Part shown: piece by piece, positions 51,623 through 60,628 of the stretch
Position numbering within the stretch: position 1 is the stretch's first letter
Layout of the letters: each line of letters opens with the position of its first letter
Source of the DNA: JAOPZW01 sp963807305
GTDB lineage: Bacteria > Actinomycetota > Thermoleophilia > Solirubrobacterales > Solirubrobacteraceae
DNA: 64,000 bases
Direction of reading: 5' to 3'
Assembly: GCA_963807305.1 (NCBI GenBank)
Contig: CAWEBN010000005.1
Location: 558,001-622,000, forward strand
Made by a program: the position numbers and the translations under genes
Notes under the pieces: model-generated
Seen by the model: the letters and a program-made list of their open reading frames with translations, nothing else
What the model was told of the DNA's origin: nothing
Database searches by the model: none

Positions 51623-52453
51623 CTACGCGGCCGCCTCGGCCTCGGCCGACTCGACGTGCTCGACGGGCTTGTTGGAGGCGCGCCGCACGCGCTCGATGAG
51701 GTCGGCGCGCATCCAGCCCGAGCGCGTCGCCGGCAGGGTGGAGATGACGATGTCGTCGACGCGGAAGAACTGCAGCGCGTTCATGACCGCCGTGTAGGGG
51801 TCCGGGTCGCCGATCATGCCGGCGCAGATGAGGTCGGCGGCGCGCGCGCGGTCGATCATCTGCGTCAGGCGGGCGCGCGCCTGACGGGCGGCGACGCCGT
51901 GGCCGCCCTCCTGGGGCACGACGAAGATGAAGACGTGGCGCTCCAGCTCCTCCGTGCGGGCCTTGAGCGCCTCGAGCAGGACCGGCGAGGCGGCGGTGCG
52001 GTTGGCGACCGCCAGGGTGACGCCGAAGGGCACGCCCTCCTGGTCGAGGTCGACGATCACGTGCTCGACGGGCAGGTCGGTCGCCTCGGCGATGCGCTCG
52101 ACGAGGTCGCGCCGCAGCCAGCCCGACGACGCCGCCGGGTAGGTCGAGATGACGATCTCGTCGGGGCGGTACTCGGCGATCGCGTCCATCGTGGCGGTGT
52201 AGGGGTCGGGATCGCCGACCTCGCCGATGGCGTCGATGCCCTCCTCGCGGAGGATCTTGCGCGCGAGGTCGATGCGGATCTGCGCCGCGTCGAACACCGC
52301 CTCGTCGTAGATGATGTTGCCCTGGCGCGGGTTCGTGCGTGGGACGCAGACCACGAAGCGGGTGCCGGGGTCCGCTGTCGCCTTCTCCTTGATGTGCGCC
52401 AGCAGCGGAGCCCCGCCGAGGGTCTCGTTGGCCACCACGAGGACGGTCTTCAC
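51623..52453 (-). CDS. Tandem Usp-like (HUP-fold) protein inside the oxidase operon
   Basis: 276 aa made of two related halves. Each half has GDPDPYTAxM, then DxIVISTxPAxxSGWxRxDLxERI. The first half starts MKTVLVVANETLGGAPLLAH and the second VPFGVTLAVANRTAASPVLL. These resemble universal stress/HUP nucleotide-binding domains, but the classic GxxGxxxx ATP loop is not obvious. Minus-strand Shine-Dalgarno GGAGG (52462-52466) lies 8 nt before GTG 52453 and overlaps the ctaD stop. It sits between ctaD and ctaE, so a role in oxidase regulation or assembly is inferred. Confidence 0.78.
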   Translation of the reverse strand: MKTVLVVANETLGGAPLLAHIKEKATADPGTRFVVCVPRTNPRQGNIIYDEAVFDAAQIRIDLARKILREEGIDAIGEVGDPDPYTATMDAIAEYRPDEIVISTYPAASSGWLRRDLVERIAEATDLPVEHVIVDLDQEGVPFGVTLAVANRTAASPVLLEALKARTEELERHVFIFVVPQEGGHGVAARQARARLTQMIDRARAADLICAGMIGDPDPYTAVMNALQFFRVDDIVISTLPATRSGWMRADLIERVRRASNKPVEHVESAEAEAAA

Positions 52454-52465
52454 GACGCTCGCCTC

Positions 52466-54358
52466 CTACTCCGCCGTGGTCGTGGCGTGGGTGCTTGCCG
52501 GAGCAGGTACCTCCGCGCCCTTGAAGACGCCGTGCACGGCCCCGGGGACGCCGTACTCGTAGGGCCCGCCGACGACGGTCGGGATGGCGTCGAAGTTGAA
52601 GATCGGCGGCGGCGACGAGACCTGCCACTCGAGCGTGAGCGCACGCCAGGGGTTGGCCACCGCGCGCGGCCCGCCGCGCCAGGAGGCGATCATGTTGTAG
52701 GCGAAGATCAGCGTGCTCAGCCCGAGGATGAACGCGCAGATCGAGATGATGAGGTTCCACGTCGCGAACTTGTCGGCGTAGTCGTAGACCCGGCGCGGCA
52801 TCCCCTGCACGCCGATGATGTGCATCGGCCCGAAGGTCGCGTTGAAGAAGATGAAGGTCATCCAGAAGTGCAGGCGGCCCAGGCGCTCGTCGTACATCCG
52901 GCCCGTCATCTTCGGGAACCAGTAGTAGACGCCGGCGAAGATCGTGAACAGCGATCCGCCGAAGAGCACGTAGTGGATGTGGGCGACGATGAAGTAGGTG
53001 TCGCTGACGTGGATGGTCAGCGGGATCATCGCGAGCATCACGCCGGAGATCCCGCCGCAGGTGAACATCGTCAGGAAGCCCAGGGCGAAGAGCATCGGCG
53101 TGTCGAGGTGCAGCACGCCGCGCCACAGCGTCGCGAGCCACGAGAAGATCTTGATCCCGGTCGGGATGGCGATGATCGCCGTCGTGACCATCATCGGCAC
53201 GCGGATCCACGGCTGCATGCCCGACACGAACATGTGGTGGGCCCACACCGTGAAGCCCAGCACGACGATGGCCAGCAGCGAGAAGGCCATCATGCGGTAG
53301 CCGAAGATCGGCTTGCGCGCCTTGACGGCGAGGATCTCGCTGATGATCCCGAAGCCCGGCAGCATCATGATGTAGACGGCCGGGTGCGAGTAGAACCAGA
53401 AGACGTGCTGGTACATGAGCACGTCGCCGCCCTGGGTCGGGTCGAAGAAGTTGAAGCCCAGCCCACGATCGAGCAGGACGAAGAACTGCGAGGCGGCGAT
53501 GAAGGGCGTGGCGATGACGACCAGCAGCGAGGTCGAGAAGTTCGCCCACACGAGCAGCGGCATGCGGAAGAACGACATGCCCGGCGCGCGCATGGTGATG
53601 ATGGTGACCAGGAAGTTCAGCGCCGTGGCGATCGACGAGGCGCCCGCGAACTGCACGGCGATGATGAAGAACTCCTGCCCGATCGGCGCCGAGGTGCTCA
53701 GCGGCGCGTAGGCCGTCCAGCCGCTGGCGAACGACCCGCCGGGAGCCAGGAAGGAGAGCAGCATCATCGTGCCGGCGACGGGCAGCAGCCAGTAGGAGAG
53801 CGCGTTCAGGCGCGGGAAGGCCATGTCCGGCGCGCCGATCATGAGCGGCAGCACGAAGTTGGCCAGCCCCGCGAAGACCGGGATGACGAAGAGGAAGATC
53901 AGCAGCGAGGCGTGCACGCTGAAGAGGCCGTTGAAGGTGTTGGCGTCGACGAACTGGCGCCCCGGCGCGGCCAGCTCGGCGCGCATGAGCATGGCCAGCA
54001 GCCCGCCCACGAAGAGGAAGAAGAACGAGGTCACGACGTACTGGATGCCGATGACCTTGTGGTCGGTGTTCGGGCGGAAGTAGTCCTTCCACGAGTAAGC
54101 GCCGTGGCCGGAGTGGTCCTCCGGGCGCGTCGGGCGCCCTGAGGCCCAGTAGAACCAGTAGTCGAAGCAGCCCAGGCCGACGAGGAAGAACATCGGCACC
54201 GTGAGCAGGCCCACGCGCAGCACGGCCTCGCCGTCGACCAGCGGGTCGTAGCCGAAGAGCGCCCGGAGCCCGATCGTGATGGCGTACGTGAAGACGACGC
54301 CCATGACCGTGAAGGCCAGGGCGCGCCACCATCCGGGTGCGCGCAGGGCGGCGAGCAT
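52466..54358 (-). CDS. ctaD: Cytochrome c oxidase subunit I, A2 type
   Basis: 630 aa heme-copper oxidase core. Two extra N-terminal helices (about residues 12-32 and 48-66) precede the usual twelve. Heme a and a3/CuB histidines are present in helix motifs such as NGLFSVHASLLIFLFVIP (low-spin heme), HHMFVSGM (CuB) and VAHIHYVLFGG (heme ligands). The proton-channel motif on helix VI is YSHPAVYIMMLPGFG, with Tyr-Ser and no Glu: the A2-type (caa3, Thermus-like) signature. It follows ctaC by 13 bp. Confidence 0.95.
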   Translation of the reverse strand: MLAALRAPGWWRALAFTVMGVVFTYAITIGLRALFGYDPLVDGEAVLRVGLLTVPMFFLVGLGCFDYWFYWASGRPTRPEDHSGHGAYSWKDYFRPNTDHKVIGIQYVVTSFFFLFVGGLLAMLMRAELAAPGRQFVDANTFNGLFSVHASLLIFLFVIPVFAGLANFVLPLMIGAPDMAFPRLNALSYWLLPVAGTMMLLSFLAPGGSFASGWTAYAPLSTSAPIGQEFFIIAVQFAGASSIATALNFLVTIITMRAPGMSFFRMPLLVWANFSTSLLVVIATPFIAASQFFVLLDRGLGFNFFDPTQGGDVLMYQHVFWFYSHPAVYIMMLPGFGIISEILAVKARKPIFGYRMMAFSLLAIVVLGFTVWAHHMFVSGMQPWIRVPMMVTTAIIAIPTGIKIFSWLATLWRGVLHLDTPMLFALGFLTMFTCGGISGVMLAMIPLTIHVSDTYFIVAHIHYVLFGGSLFTIFAGVYYWFPKMTGRMYDERLGRLHFWMTFIFFNATFGPMHIIGVQGMPRRVYDYADKFATWNLIISICAFILGLSTLIFAYNMIASWRGGPRAVANPWRALTLEWQVSSPPPIFNFDAIPTVVGGPYEYGVPGAVHGVFKGAEVPAPASTHATTTAE

Positions 54359-54371
54359 CAGCGGTGAGACC

Positions 54372-55463
54372 TCACTTGTTCGTCACCTGGGAGAGGTACT
54401 TGACCAGGGCATCCACCTGCTCGGCCGACAGCGTATCGCCGAAGTTCGGGGGCATGACGCCGGGCTGGTAGCCCGGCGCGATCACCTTGTCGGGGTCGAG
54501 GATCGACTCCTTGATGAAGGCCGCGTCCTTGCCCTTGAGGACCTTGTCGAGGTCGGGCCCGACCTGGCCCGTGGCGCCCGCGTCGGCCAGCGTGTGGCAG
54601 GTGGCGCAGGCCGTGGCGCCGGTGTCGGCGTCGCCGTTGGTGAAGAGCTGCTTGGCGTTCACGGCCGCGCCGGCGCCGCCCGCGCCACCCGCGCCGGCGG
54701 CGGCGGGCTTGGTCGTCATCTTCTGCACCCACTTGTCGAACTCCGCGGGGGCAAGGATGTGCGCGGTCTGGCGCATGAAGGCGTGGCCCAGGCCGCAGAG
54801 CTCGGCACAGACGATCGCGTGGTCGCCGATCGCCGCGGGGTTCTTCGGCGTCACGCGGTAGTGCGTGGTGATGCCGGGCACCGCATCGATCTTCATCCTG
54901 AAGTCCGGGACCCAGAAGTCGTGGATGACGTCCTTGGACTTGACGTCGAACTTCACCGACTTGCCGGCGGGCAGGTAGAGCTGCGCCGTCGTGAACCTCT
55001 TGCCGCCCTCGTTGTAGGCGAAGCTCCAGGTGAACTGCTGTCCGGTGACGGTCACGACCCGCTCGTTGCCGGCCGCGGGCGCCTGCTCGATGTCGCGCAT
55101 GACCACGTAGGCATAGGTCACGAGGCCGACGATGAGGATCGCCGGGATCGCGGTCCAGATGACCTCGAGCCTCGTGTTGCCGTGGATCGGCGGGCCGTCG
55201 AGGTTCTCCTCGCCCGGGCGCATGCGGAACTCGATCACCGAGAAGCACACGACCACCGTGACGAGCACGAAGACCGGCACCGTCGCGATGACGAGGACGT
55301 CCCAGAGGGTGTCGATCTTGTCCGCCTGCGTCGAGTCGGCAGGCGGGAACCAGTGGATGCTGAGGCCGATGGCAATGCCGATCGCGGTGGCGATGATGCC
55401 CACCACGACCATCTGCTGGACCGTGCGCTTGCGCTCGCGGCGCGGCGTGCTCTCCTCCGGCAT
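54372..55463 (-). CDS. ctaC: Cytochrome c oxidase subunit II fused to cytochrome c (caa3 type)
   Basis: 363 aa. Two membrane helices (about 17-37 and 57-77) precede the CuA domain with VIHDFWVPDF and VCAELCGLGHAFM (CuA ligands). A Gly/Ala linker at about 255-270 leads to a C-terminal cytochrome c domain with CATCH and the axial Met in VMPPNFG. This makes the oxidase caa3-type, taking electrons from a carrier on its own subunit. First gene of the first oxidase operon. Confidence 0.95.
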   Translation of the reverse strand: MPEESTPRRERKRTVQQMVVVGIIATAIGIAIGLSIHWFPPADSTQADKIDTLWDVLVIATVPVFVLVTVVVCFSVIEFRMRPGEENLDGPPIHGNTRLEVIWTAIPAILIVGLVTYAYVVMRDIEQAPAAGNERVVTVTGQQFTWSFAYNEGGKRFTTAQLYLPAGKSVKFDVKSKDVIHDFWVPDFRMKIDAVPGITTHYRVTPKNPAAIGDHAIVCAELCGLGHAFMRQTAHILAPAEFDKWVQKMTTKPAAAGAGGAGGAGAAVNAKQLFTNGDADTGATACATCHTLADAGATGQVGPDLDKVLKGKDAAFIKESILDPDKVIAPGYQPGVMPPNFGDTLSAEQVDALVKYLSQVTNK

Positions 55464-55472
55464 GCCCGGCGC

Positions 55473-55478
55473 ATCCTA
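55473..55478 (-). promoter_or_regulatory. -10 box TAGGAT before ctaC (first oxidase operon)
   Basis: The minus-strand hexamer TAGGAT ends 9 nt before ATG 55463. Confidence 0.48.
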
Positions 55479-55544
55479 TGGGTCGTCCGCGACAGAGCGC
55501 AACGCGGTACTCACCGACGATGCGACGGAGCGATCGGCGGCTGC

Positions 55545-55937
55545 TCAGACGGGCTGGGGAGCCATGCGCGCGCCGTCGCCGAAGCCCTCGAGGGGCCGGC
55601 GCGAGCGGTAGCTCGAGGGCGAGGCGCCGTGGTGGCGGCGGAAGGCCTTGGCGAACTGGGCCGGCTGGCGATAGCCGACGCGGTGGGCCACCTCGCGTAC
55701 GGTCGTGCCGCGGCTGCGGAGCATGTCGGCGGCGCGCTCCATCCGCACCGCGGTGAGATGCTCGCGGAAGGTCGTGTTGCCGATCTCGGCGTACGCGCGC
55801 TGCAGCTGGCGGCGGCTCGAAGCCACCCGCCGCGCGATGTCGTCGAGGCTGAGATCGGAGGCGAACTCGCTCTCGACGATCGAGGTGGCCTCCTCGAAGA
55901 GGCTCGTGCGGTGTCTGACGGTGGCGGCGCGTTGCAT
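55545..55937 (-). CDS. AraC/XylS-type HTH regulator, DNA-binding domain only
   Basis: 130 aa with the two AraC helix-turn-helix motifs: LSLDDIARRVASSRRQLQRAYAE and TVREVAHRVGYRQPAQFAKAFRRHHGASPSSYR. There is no effector domain, so it may be a constitutive or partner-controlled regulator. It lies between the two oxidase loci, a position suited to controlling them, but no binding site is proven. Confidence 0.9.
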   Translation of the reverse strand: MQRAATVRHRTSLFEEATSIVESEFASDLSLDDIARRVASSRRQLQRAYAEIGNTTFREHLTAVRMERAADMLRSRGTTVREVAHRVGYRQPAQFAKAFRRHHGASPSSYRSRRPLEGFGDGARMAPQPV

Positions 55938-56022
55938 AGGTGGCAGAACCTCTAGTTACGTGCCGTACCCGCGCTGGGATGAGGTGACCCGGTTGTCGCC
56001 CCCCAATTTGGCGCGTAGGCGC

Positions 56023-56050
56023 TGGACACCGTGTCAGGGGCTGGTAGATT
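56023..56050 (+). promoter_or_regulatory. Promoter before CBS gene (TGGACA-N16-TAGATT)
   Basis: The -35 TGGACA (56023-56028) and -10 TAGATT (56045-56050) are separated by 16 bp. The transcript would have a ~40-nt leader with Shine-Dalgarno GGAGGAGG (56078-56085), in contrast to the leaderless neighbours. Confidence 0.5.
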
Positions 56051-56097
56051 GAGCCAATCGTTGCAAGCTGAATGCCCGGAGGAGGCGGCGAACGAGC

Positions 56098-56520
56098 ATG
56101 CATGTACGTGACGGCATGAGCAAGGTGGTCCTGACCGTGGGTCCAGGCCACACCCTGCGCGAGGCCGCGCGGCTCATGGCCGATCGCCGCGTGGGTGCCG
56201 CCGTCGTGCTCGATCCCGACAGCCCGGGGCCCGGCATCCTCACCGAGCGCGACCTCATGGACTCCGTCGGCCTCGGCCAGGATCCCGATAGCGAGCGTGT
56301 GTCCGACCACCTCACGTCCGACATCGTCTTCGCCGCCCCGGACTGGTCGCTCGAGGAGGCCGCTGTAGCCATGGTCCGCGGCGGCTTCCGCCACCTCGTG
56401 GTCACCTCCAACGGCGAGGTCGCCGGCCTGCTCTCGATGCGCGACATCGTCCGCTGTTGGACCGACGACGGCGCGATCTGCGAGGTCCCGGCCAGCGCTT
56501 CGTTCGGCGCGGCCGCGTAG
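56098..56520 (+). CDS. Tandem CBS-domain protein
   Basis: 140 aa: a pair of CBS motifs (TLREAARLMADRRVGAAVVL...GILTERDLMDSV and SLEEAAVAMVRGGFRHLVVT...GLLSMRDIVRCW). Such stand-alone Bateman modules bind adenine nucleotides or sense ionic strength. The partner is unknown. Stranded between the two oxidase loci. Confidence 0.9.
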   Translation: MHVRDGMSKVVLTVGPGHTLREAARLMADRRVGAAVVLDPDSPGPGILTERDLMDSVGLGQDPDSERVSDHLTSDIVFAAPDWSLEEAAVAMVRGGFRHLVVTSNGEVAGLLSMRDIVRCWTDDGAICEVPASASFGAAA

Positions 56521-56633
56521 CGCGGCCAGGGCACCCAGACTGAGGCGGGCGAGCGCCCGAGCGGCGGCTCACCTTCCCTCGATGATGCGGTTTTCGCCGC
56601 GAAGCCGCCGTCAAGCGCCCGCTGGCGGCCCGC

Positions 56634-56918
56634 TCAGTGCTCGGCGTGCTCGAGCGGGAGCTCGTCGATGTCGCGGCGCGTGTCGCGGATCCAGACGACG
56701 ATCACGGCGACGGCGAGGATGGCGCCGGCGATGACGAGGAAGATGGTGGTGGTCACGCCGACGAGCGCGACGGTGATGCCGAACGTCAGCAGGACGGGCT
56801 GGATGCTGCCGCCCGGAAGGTGGATCTCCTCGCCAGAGGGCGGGACCTCGGGATCGAGCGGGCTCACCGCCGGCACCCGCTCCGGCGGTGGTCGCGAGCG
56901 CCCGTCGAGTGATGACAC
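56634..56918 (-). CDS. ctaF: Cytochrome oxidase subunit IV-like membrane protein
   Basis: 94 aa with two helices (IQPVLLTFGITVALVGVTTT and IFLVIAGAILAVAVIVVWI) after an N-terminal Pro-rich HLPGGS region. This size and arrangement match the actinobacterial aa3 subunit IV (CtaF). GTG 56918. It ends the second oxidase locus; the symbol is tentative. Confidence 0.65.
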   Translation of the reverse strand: MSSLDGRSRPPPERVPAVSPLDPEVPPSGEEIHLPGGSIQPVLLTFGITVALVGVTTTIFLVIAGAILAVAVIVVWIRDTRRDIDELPLEHAEH

Positions 56919-56922
56919 GCGG

Positions 56923-57033
56923 TCACGAGATGTAGATGGCCGCCGCCACGAAGGCCATGCCGAACATGAAGAAGCACACGGCGGTGACGATGAGGCCGGA
57001 GCGGACGTTCTTGCGGGCGAGGTTGCGGTCCAT
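56923..57033 (-). CDS. Small membrane protein, 36 aa
   Basis: ATG 57033 to TGA 56923: MDRNLARKNVRSGLIVTAVC then a single helix ending AAAIYIS. It lies between ctaB and the CtaF-like gene in the second oxidase locus, like small single-helix oxidase subunits. Hydrophobic pattern and operon position support it. Confidence 0.62.
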   Translation of the reverse strand: MDRNLARKNVRSGLIVTAVCFFMFGMAFVAAAIYIS

Positions 57034-57054
57034 GGTGGAGGCTGGTTCGGGATC

Positions 57055-57957
57055 CTAGAGCTTCACGTCGGCGACCATCGCGCCGAAGAGCAGGGCCAGG
57101 TAGGCGAGCGAGAACAGGTATAGGCGCAGCGCCGAGCGCCGGTCGGCACGGCGGCTCAGCACCCACGCGGCGCCGATGAACAGCCCGCCGAGGACGAGCG
57201 AGGAGACGAGGTAGATCGTCCCAAGGCCGCCGGCGCAGAAGGGCAGCTGCGTGACCGCCCACAGCAGCACGCTGTAGAGCAGGATCTGCCGGCGCGTCTC
57301 GGCCTCGCCGCGGACCACGGGCAGCATCGGCACGCCGACGCGCTCGTACTCGCCCTTCATCAGCAGCGAGAGCGCCCAGAAGTGCGGCGGCGTCCAGAAG
57401 AAGACGATCGCGAAGAGGTAGATGGCCATGCCGTCCAGGCCGCCGGTGACCGCGGCCCAGCCGACGAGCGGCGGCACGGCGCCCGCGGCGCCGCCGATGA
57501 CGATGTTCTGCGGTGTGCGGCGCTTGAGCCACACCGTGTAGACGAAGACGTAGCCGAGGAAGCCGCTGAGCGCGAGCGCGGCGGCCAGCGGGTTGACCCA
57601 TACCGACAGCTCGATGACCGAGAGCCCGGCCAGCACGCAGCCGAAGATGGTCGCCGCGCGGGCCGAGACGCGGCCCGCGGGCACGGGCCGGTCCGCCGTG
57701 CGCGGCATCAGCGCGTCGATGTCGCGGTCGAAGGCGTGGTTGACCGCTCCGGCGCCGCCGGCCGACAGGTAGCCGCCCAGGCACGTGAGCAGGATCAGCT
57801 GCACCGAGGGGGAGCCGGCGACGAGCATCGTCGTCACGGTCGTGAAGAGCAGCAGCGACTGCACGCGCGGCTTGGTCAGCGTCACGTAGTCGGCCACCAG
57901 CTGGCGCGCGCCCGCCGGCGGCGAGAGCGCGACGGCGCTGGCGCGCGGCGCCGACAT
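57055..57957 (-). CDS. ctaB: Protoheme IX farnesyltransferase (heme O synthase)
   Basis: 300 aa UbiA-family membrane enzyme that farnesylates heme B to heme O for heme-copper oxidases. LTKPRVQSLLLFTTVTTMLVA, NHAFDRDIDALMPRTADRPVP (the Asp-rich prenyl diphosphate site) and FFWTPPHFWALSLL are diagnostic. The ATG overlaps the ctaD2 stop (ATGA). Heme A synthase (ctaA) is not in the window. Confidence 0.95.
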   Translation of the reverse strand: MSAPRASAVALSPPAGARQLVADYVTLTKPRVQSLLLFTTVTTMLVAGSPSVQLILLTCLGGYLSAGGAGAVNHAFDRDIDALMPRTADRPVPAGRVSARAATIFGCVLAGLSVIELSVWVNPLAAALALSGFLGYVFVYTVWLKRRTPQNIVIGGAAGAVPPLVGWAAVTGGLDGMAIYLFAIVFFWTPPHFWALSLLMKGEYERVGVPMLPVVRGEAETRRQILLYSVLLWAVTQLPFCAGGLGTIYLVSSLVLGGLFIGAAWVLSRRADRRSALRLYLFSLAYLALLFGAMVADVKL

Positions 57958-59664
57958 CAGGTGCGCACCGCGGACTCGGGCACCGGCTGCGCCATGTCGT
58001 CGGTCGCGCCCATCTGGCGCTCGACCTGGCGGCGGATGTCCTTCATCGGCTCGACGGAGCGCACGCGCGGGACGACGTCGAAGTTGTTGACCGGCGGCGG
58101 CGACGAGGTGAACCACTCCAGGGTGTTGCCCCTCCACGGGTCCGGGCCGGCGATCGGGCCGTGCTTGACGCTGCGGAGCACGTTCACGGCGGTGACCAGC
58201 ACGCCGGCCGCCAGGATGAACGACCCGATCGTCGAGATCAGGTTGTAGAGCTCGAGGTGGCCGACGTCGGAGTACTCGTAGATGCGCCGCGGCATGCCGT
58301 CGAGACCCATCGAGTGCTGGATGAGGAAGGTGACCTGGAAGCCGATGAGCATCAGCCAGAAGCTGGTCTTCCCGAGGCCCTCGTTCAGCAGGCGCCCGGT
58401 GATCTTCGGGAACCAGTAGTAGATCCCGGCGAAGATGCCGAACACGGCGCCGCCCATCAGCACGTAGTGCAGGTGCGCGACGACGAAGTACGTGTCGGTG
58501 AGCTGCCAGTCGACCGGGAAGACGGCGAGGAAGACGCCGGTGATGCCGCCGATCAGGAACGTCCCGATGAAGCCCACGCAGAACAGCAGCGGCGGTCTTG
58601 AACTCGATCGTCCCGCGCCACAGGGTCGCCACCCAGTTGAAGATCTTCACGCCCGTCGGCACCGCGATGAGGAACGAGCCCAGCATGAAGAAGATCAGCA
58701 CGTAGGTCGGGCTCGGCGTGGAGAACATGTGGTGCGCCCACACGAGGAAGCCGAGGAAGCCGATCAGCACCGTGGCGGCTGCGATCGCCTTGTAGCCGAA
58801 GATCGGCTTGCGGGCGAAGACGGGCAGGACCTCGGAGATGATCCCGAAGCCCGGCAGCACCATGATGTAGACCTCGGGGTGCCCGAAGAACCAGAACAGG
58901 TGCTGCCATAACAGCGGCGAGCCGCCGTTGGACGCGTCGAAGAAGTGCGTCCCGAAGTGGCGGTCGGTGAGCAGCATCGTCACCGCGGCCGCGATGACCG
59001 GCAGGGCGACGATGAGCAGGATCGCGTAGGTCAGGATCGACCACACGAAGAGCGGCAGCCGGCCCCAGCCCATGCCGGGCGCGCGCATGTTGGCGATCGT
59101 GGCGTAGAAGTTGATCGCGCCCACCAGCGAGCTCAGGCCCGTGAGGTGGATGAGGTAGATCCACGCGTCGACGCCACCGTTGGGCAGGTAGGCGGACGAC
59201 GAGAGCGGCGGATAGCACGTCCAGCCGCACTCGGGCGGGTTGAAGAAGACCGAGCCGTAGAAGACCAGCCCGCCCGCGACCAGCAGCCAGAACGACAGGG
59301 CGTTGAGCTTCGGGTACGCCATGTCCCGGGCGCCGATCATGAGCGGCACGAAGTAGTTGCCGAAACCGGCCATGATCGGGACGACGAACAGGAAGATCAT
59401 CGTCGTCCCGTGCATCGTGAACAGCTCGTTGTACGTCTTGGGCTCCAGCAGCGTGTTGTTCGCCTGGCTGAGCTGCAGGCGCATGAGCAGCGCCTCGGTC
59501 CCGCCCAGGATGAAGAAGACGAACGTGAGGACCAGGTACATGATCCCGATCCGCTTGTGGTCCGTCGTCGTGACCCAGGACGTCCAGCCCGTCCGCTCGC
59601 GCTCGACGCGCCGGGCGACGATCTGCGGGACGGGGGAGAGGGCTTGCTCGGTGGTGGCGGCCAT
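57957..59664 (-). pseudogene. ctaD: Cytochrome c oxidase subunit I, A1 type, broken by a one-base frameshift
   Basis: Reads as ctaD in two frames: ATG 59664 to about 58592, then to TGA 57957 in another frame. Total length is 1708 bp, one base more than a multiple of three. The break is between TIEFKT and VGFIGTFLIGG, at 58583-58598: the plus strand GAACAGCAGCGGCGGTC has one base too many. Removing it restores a 568-aa protein with heme motifs (MHGTTMIFLFVVPI), HPEVYIMVLPGFG (helix VI Glu: A1 type) and VAHLHYVLMGGAV. Possibly a true mutation or a sequencing error. The C-terminal half could also start at GTG 58577, but would be non-functional alone. Confidence 0.85.
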
Positions 59665-59672
59665 GAAGGGGG

Positions 59673-60575
59673 CTAGGGCAGGATCTGCTTCTCGACTTGC
59701 GGGCGCTGCTTCTGCGCGGCCAGGTCGGCGGCCTTGATGTCGGCCTTGCGCTGATCGAGCCACTTCTCGTATTCGGGCGGCGTGACCGCGCGGACGGTGG
59801 CGGTCATGTTCGCGTGGTTGCGCCCGCACAGCTCGGCGCACTGCCCGGTGAAGACCGTGCCGGCGAGCTTGGCCGGGATCTTGAACCAGGTGTGGTTCGT
59901 GTAGCCCGGGATGGCGTCGAACTTCCCGCCGAGCTTCGGGATCCACCACGAGTGCGCGACGTCCTGGGAGTTGATGTCGAGCGTCACCGTCGTGTCCACC
60001 GGGACGACCATCTGCTGGTAGGAGAACGGCGAGTTCAGCGGCGCGTTGTCGCAGTCCCTGGCGTACGTGTACCGCCAGATGTACTGCTGGCCGTTGACGC
60101 AGATGTTGAGCGACCGGCCGTTGGGCGGGAACTTCTTGGTCGGCCCCGAGGCGAAGAGCGTGCCGCTGTCGGCCAGCTGCAGGCCGTTGGCACCCGAGTT
60201 CGGCGGGTTCTGGATGCTGCTGAGCTTGGCGAACGTGAAGGCGGCCAGCACCACGAGGATGAGCGCGGCGCCGACCGTCCAGCCGATCTCCAGCCGCGTG
60301 TTGCCGCGGATCTGGGCGGCGACGGCCCCTTTGCGCGCCCGGAACTTGATCAGCGAGTAGAGGAGGGCGCCCTCGACGCCGACGAAGATGACGAGCGCGA
60401 CGCCGAAGACGAGCTTGTACAGCGAGTCGATCTGGTCGGCATTGGGGGAGCCGCCGCTCTCGGGCGTCAGCGCATCCGCGAAGGCCGCACCGGCGAAGGC
60501 CAGGAGCGCGAGGAGGGCGACGAGGACGGCGAAGGCGAGGCGACGCGACCGACTGTTGGCAGGGGTCCGGGCCAA
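59673..60575 (-). CDS. ctaC: Cytochrome c oxidase subunit II
   Basis: 300 aa. A signal-peptide-like start (LAFAVLVALLALLAFAGAAFA) precedes two helices and the CuA domain: DVAHSWWIPKLGGKFDAIPGY and GQCAELCGRNHANM with the CuA Cys, His and Met ligands. There is no fused cytochrome c, unlike the first locus. It starts at TTG 60575 behind TACAAT, with ctaD2 8 bp downstream. Confidence 0.94.
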   Translation of the reverse strand: MARTPANSRSRRLAFAVLVALLALLAFAGAAFADALTPESGGSPNADQIDSLYKLVFGVALVIFVGVEGALLYSLIKFRARKGAVAAQIRGNTRLEIGWTVGAALILVVLAAFTFAKLSSIQNPPNSGANGLQLADSGTLFASGPTKKFPPNGRSLNICVNGQQYIWRYTYARDCDNAPLNSPFSYQQMVVPVDTTVTLDINSQDVAHSWWIPKLGGKFDAIPGYTNHTWFKIPAKLAGTVFTGQCAELCGRNHANMTATVRAVTPPEYEKWLDQRKADIKAADLAAQKQRPQVEKQILP

Positions 60576-60584
60576 GGCGCGAGG

Positions 60585-60590
60585 ATTGTA
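60585..60590 (-). promoter_or_regulatory. -10 box TACAAT before second oxidase operon
   Basis: The minus-strand hexamer TACAAT, the closest to consensus among these -10 boxes, ends 9 nt before TTG 60575. Confidence 0.55.
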
Positions 60591-60628
60591 TTCACAGGTC
60601 GGCGGACGACGAACCGTAGGTGGCGCGA

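Noticed and set aside
51614..54142. An 842-codon + strand frame over the oxidase operon
   Set aside because: Antisense to ctaD and the Usp-like gene; rich in Asp, Glu, Arg and His with no domains.
57055..59949. A natural fusion of subunit I with heme O synthase
   Set aside because: The N-terminal part of ctaD and ctaB only fall in the same frame because of the extra base near 58590. The intervening sequence is an out-of-frame reading of the ctaD C-terminus.
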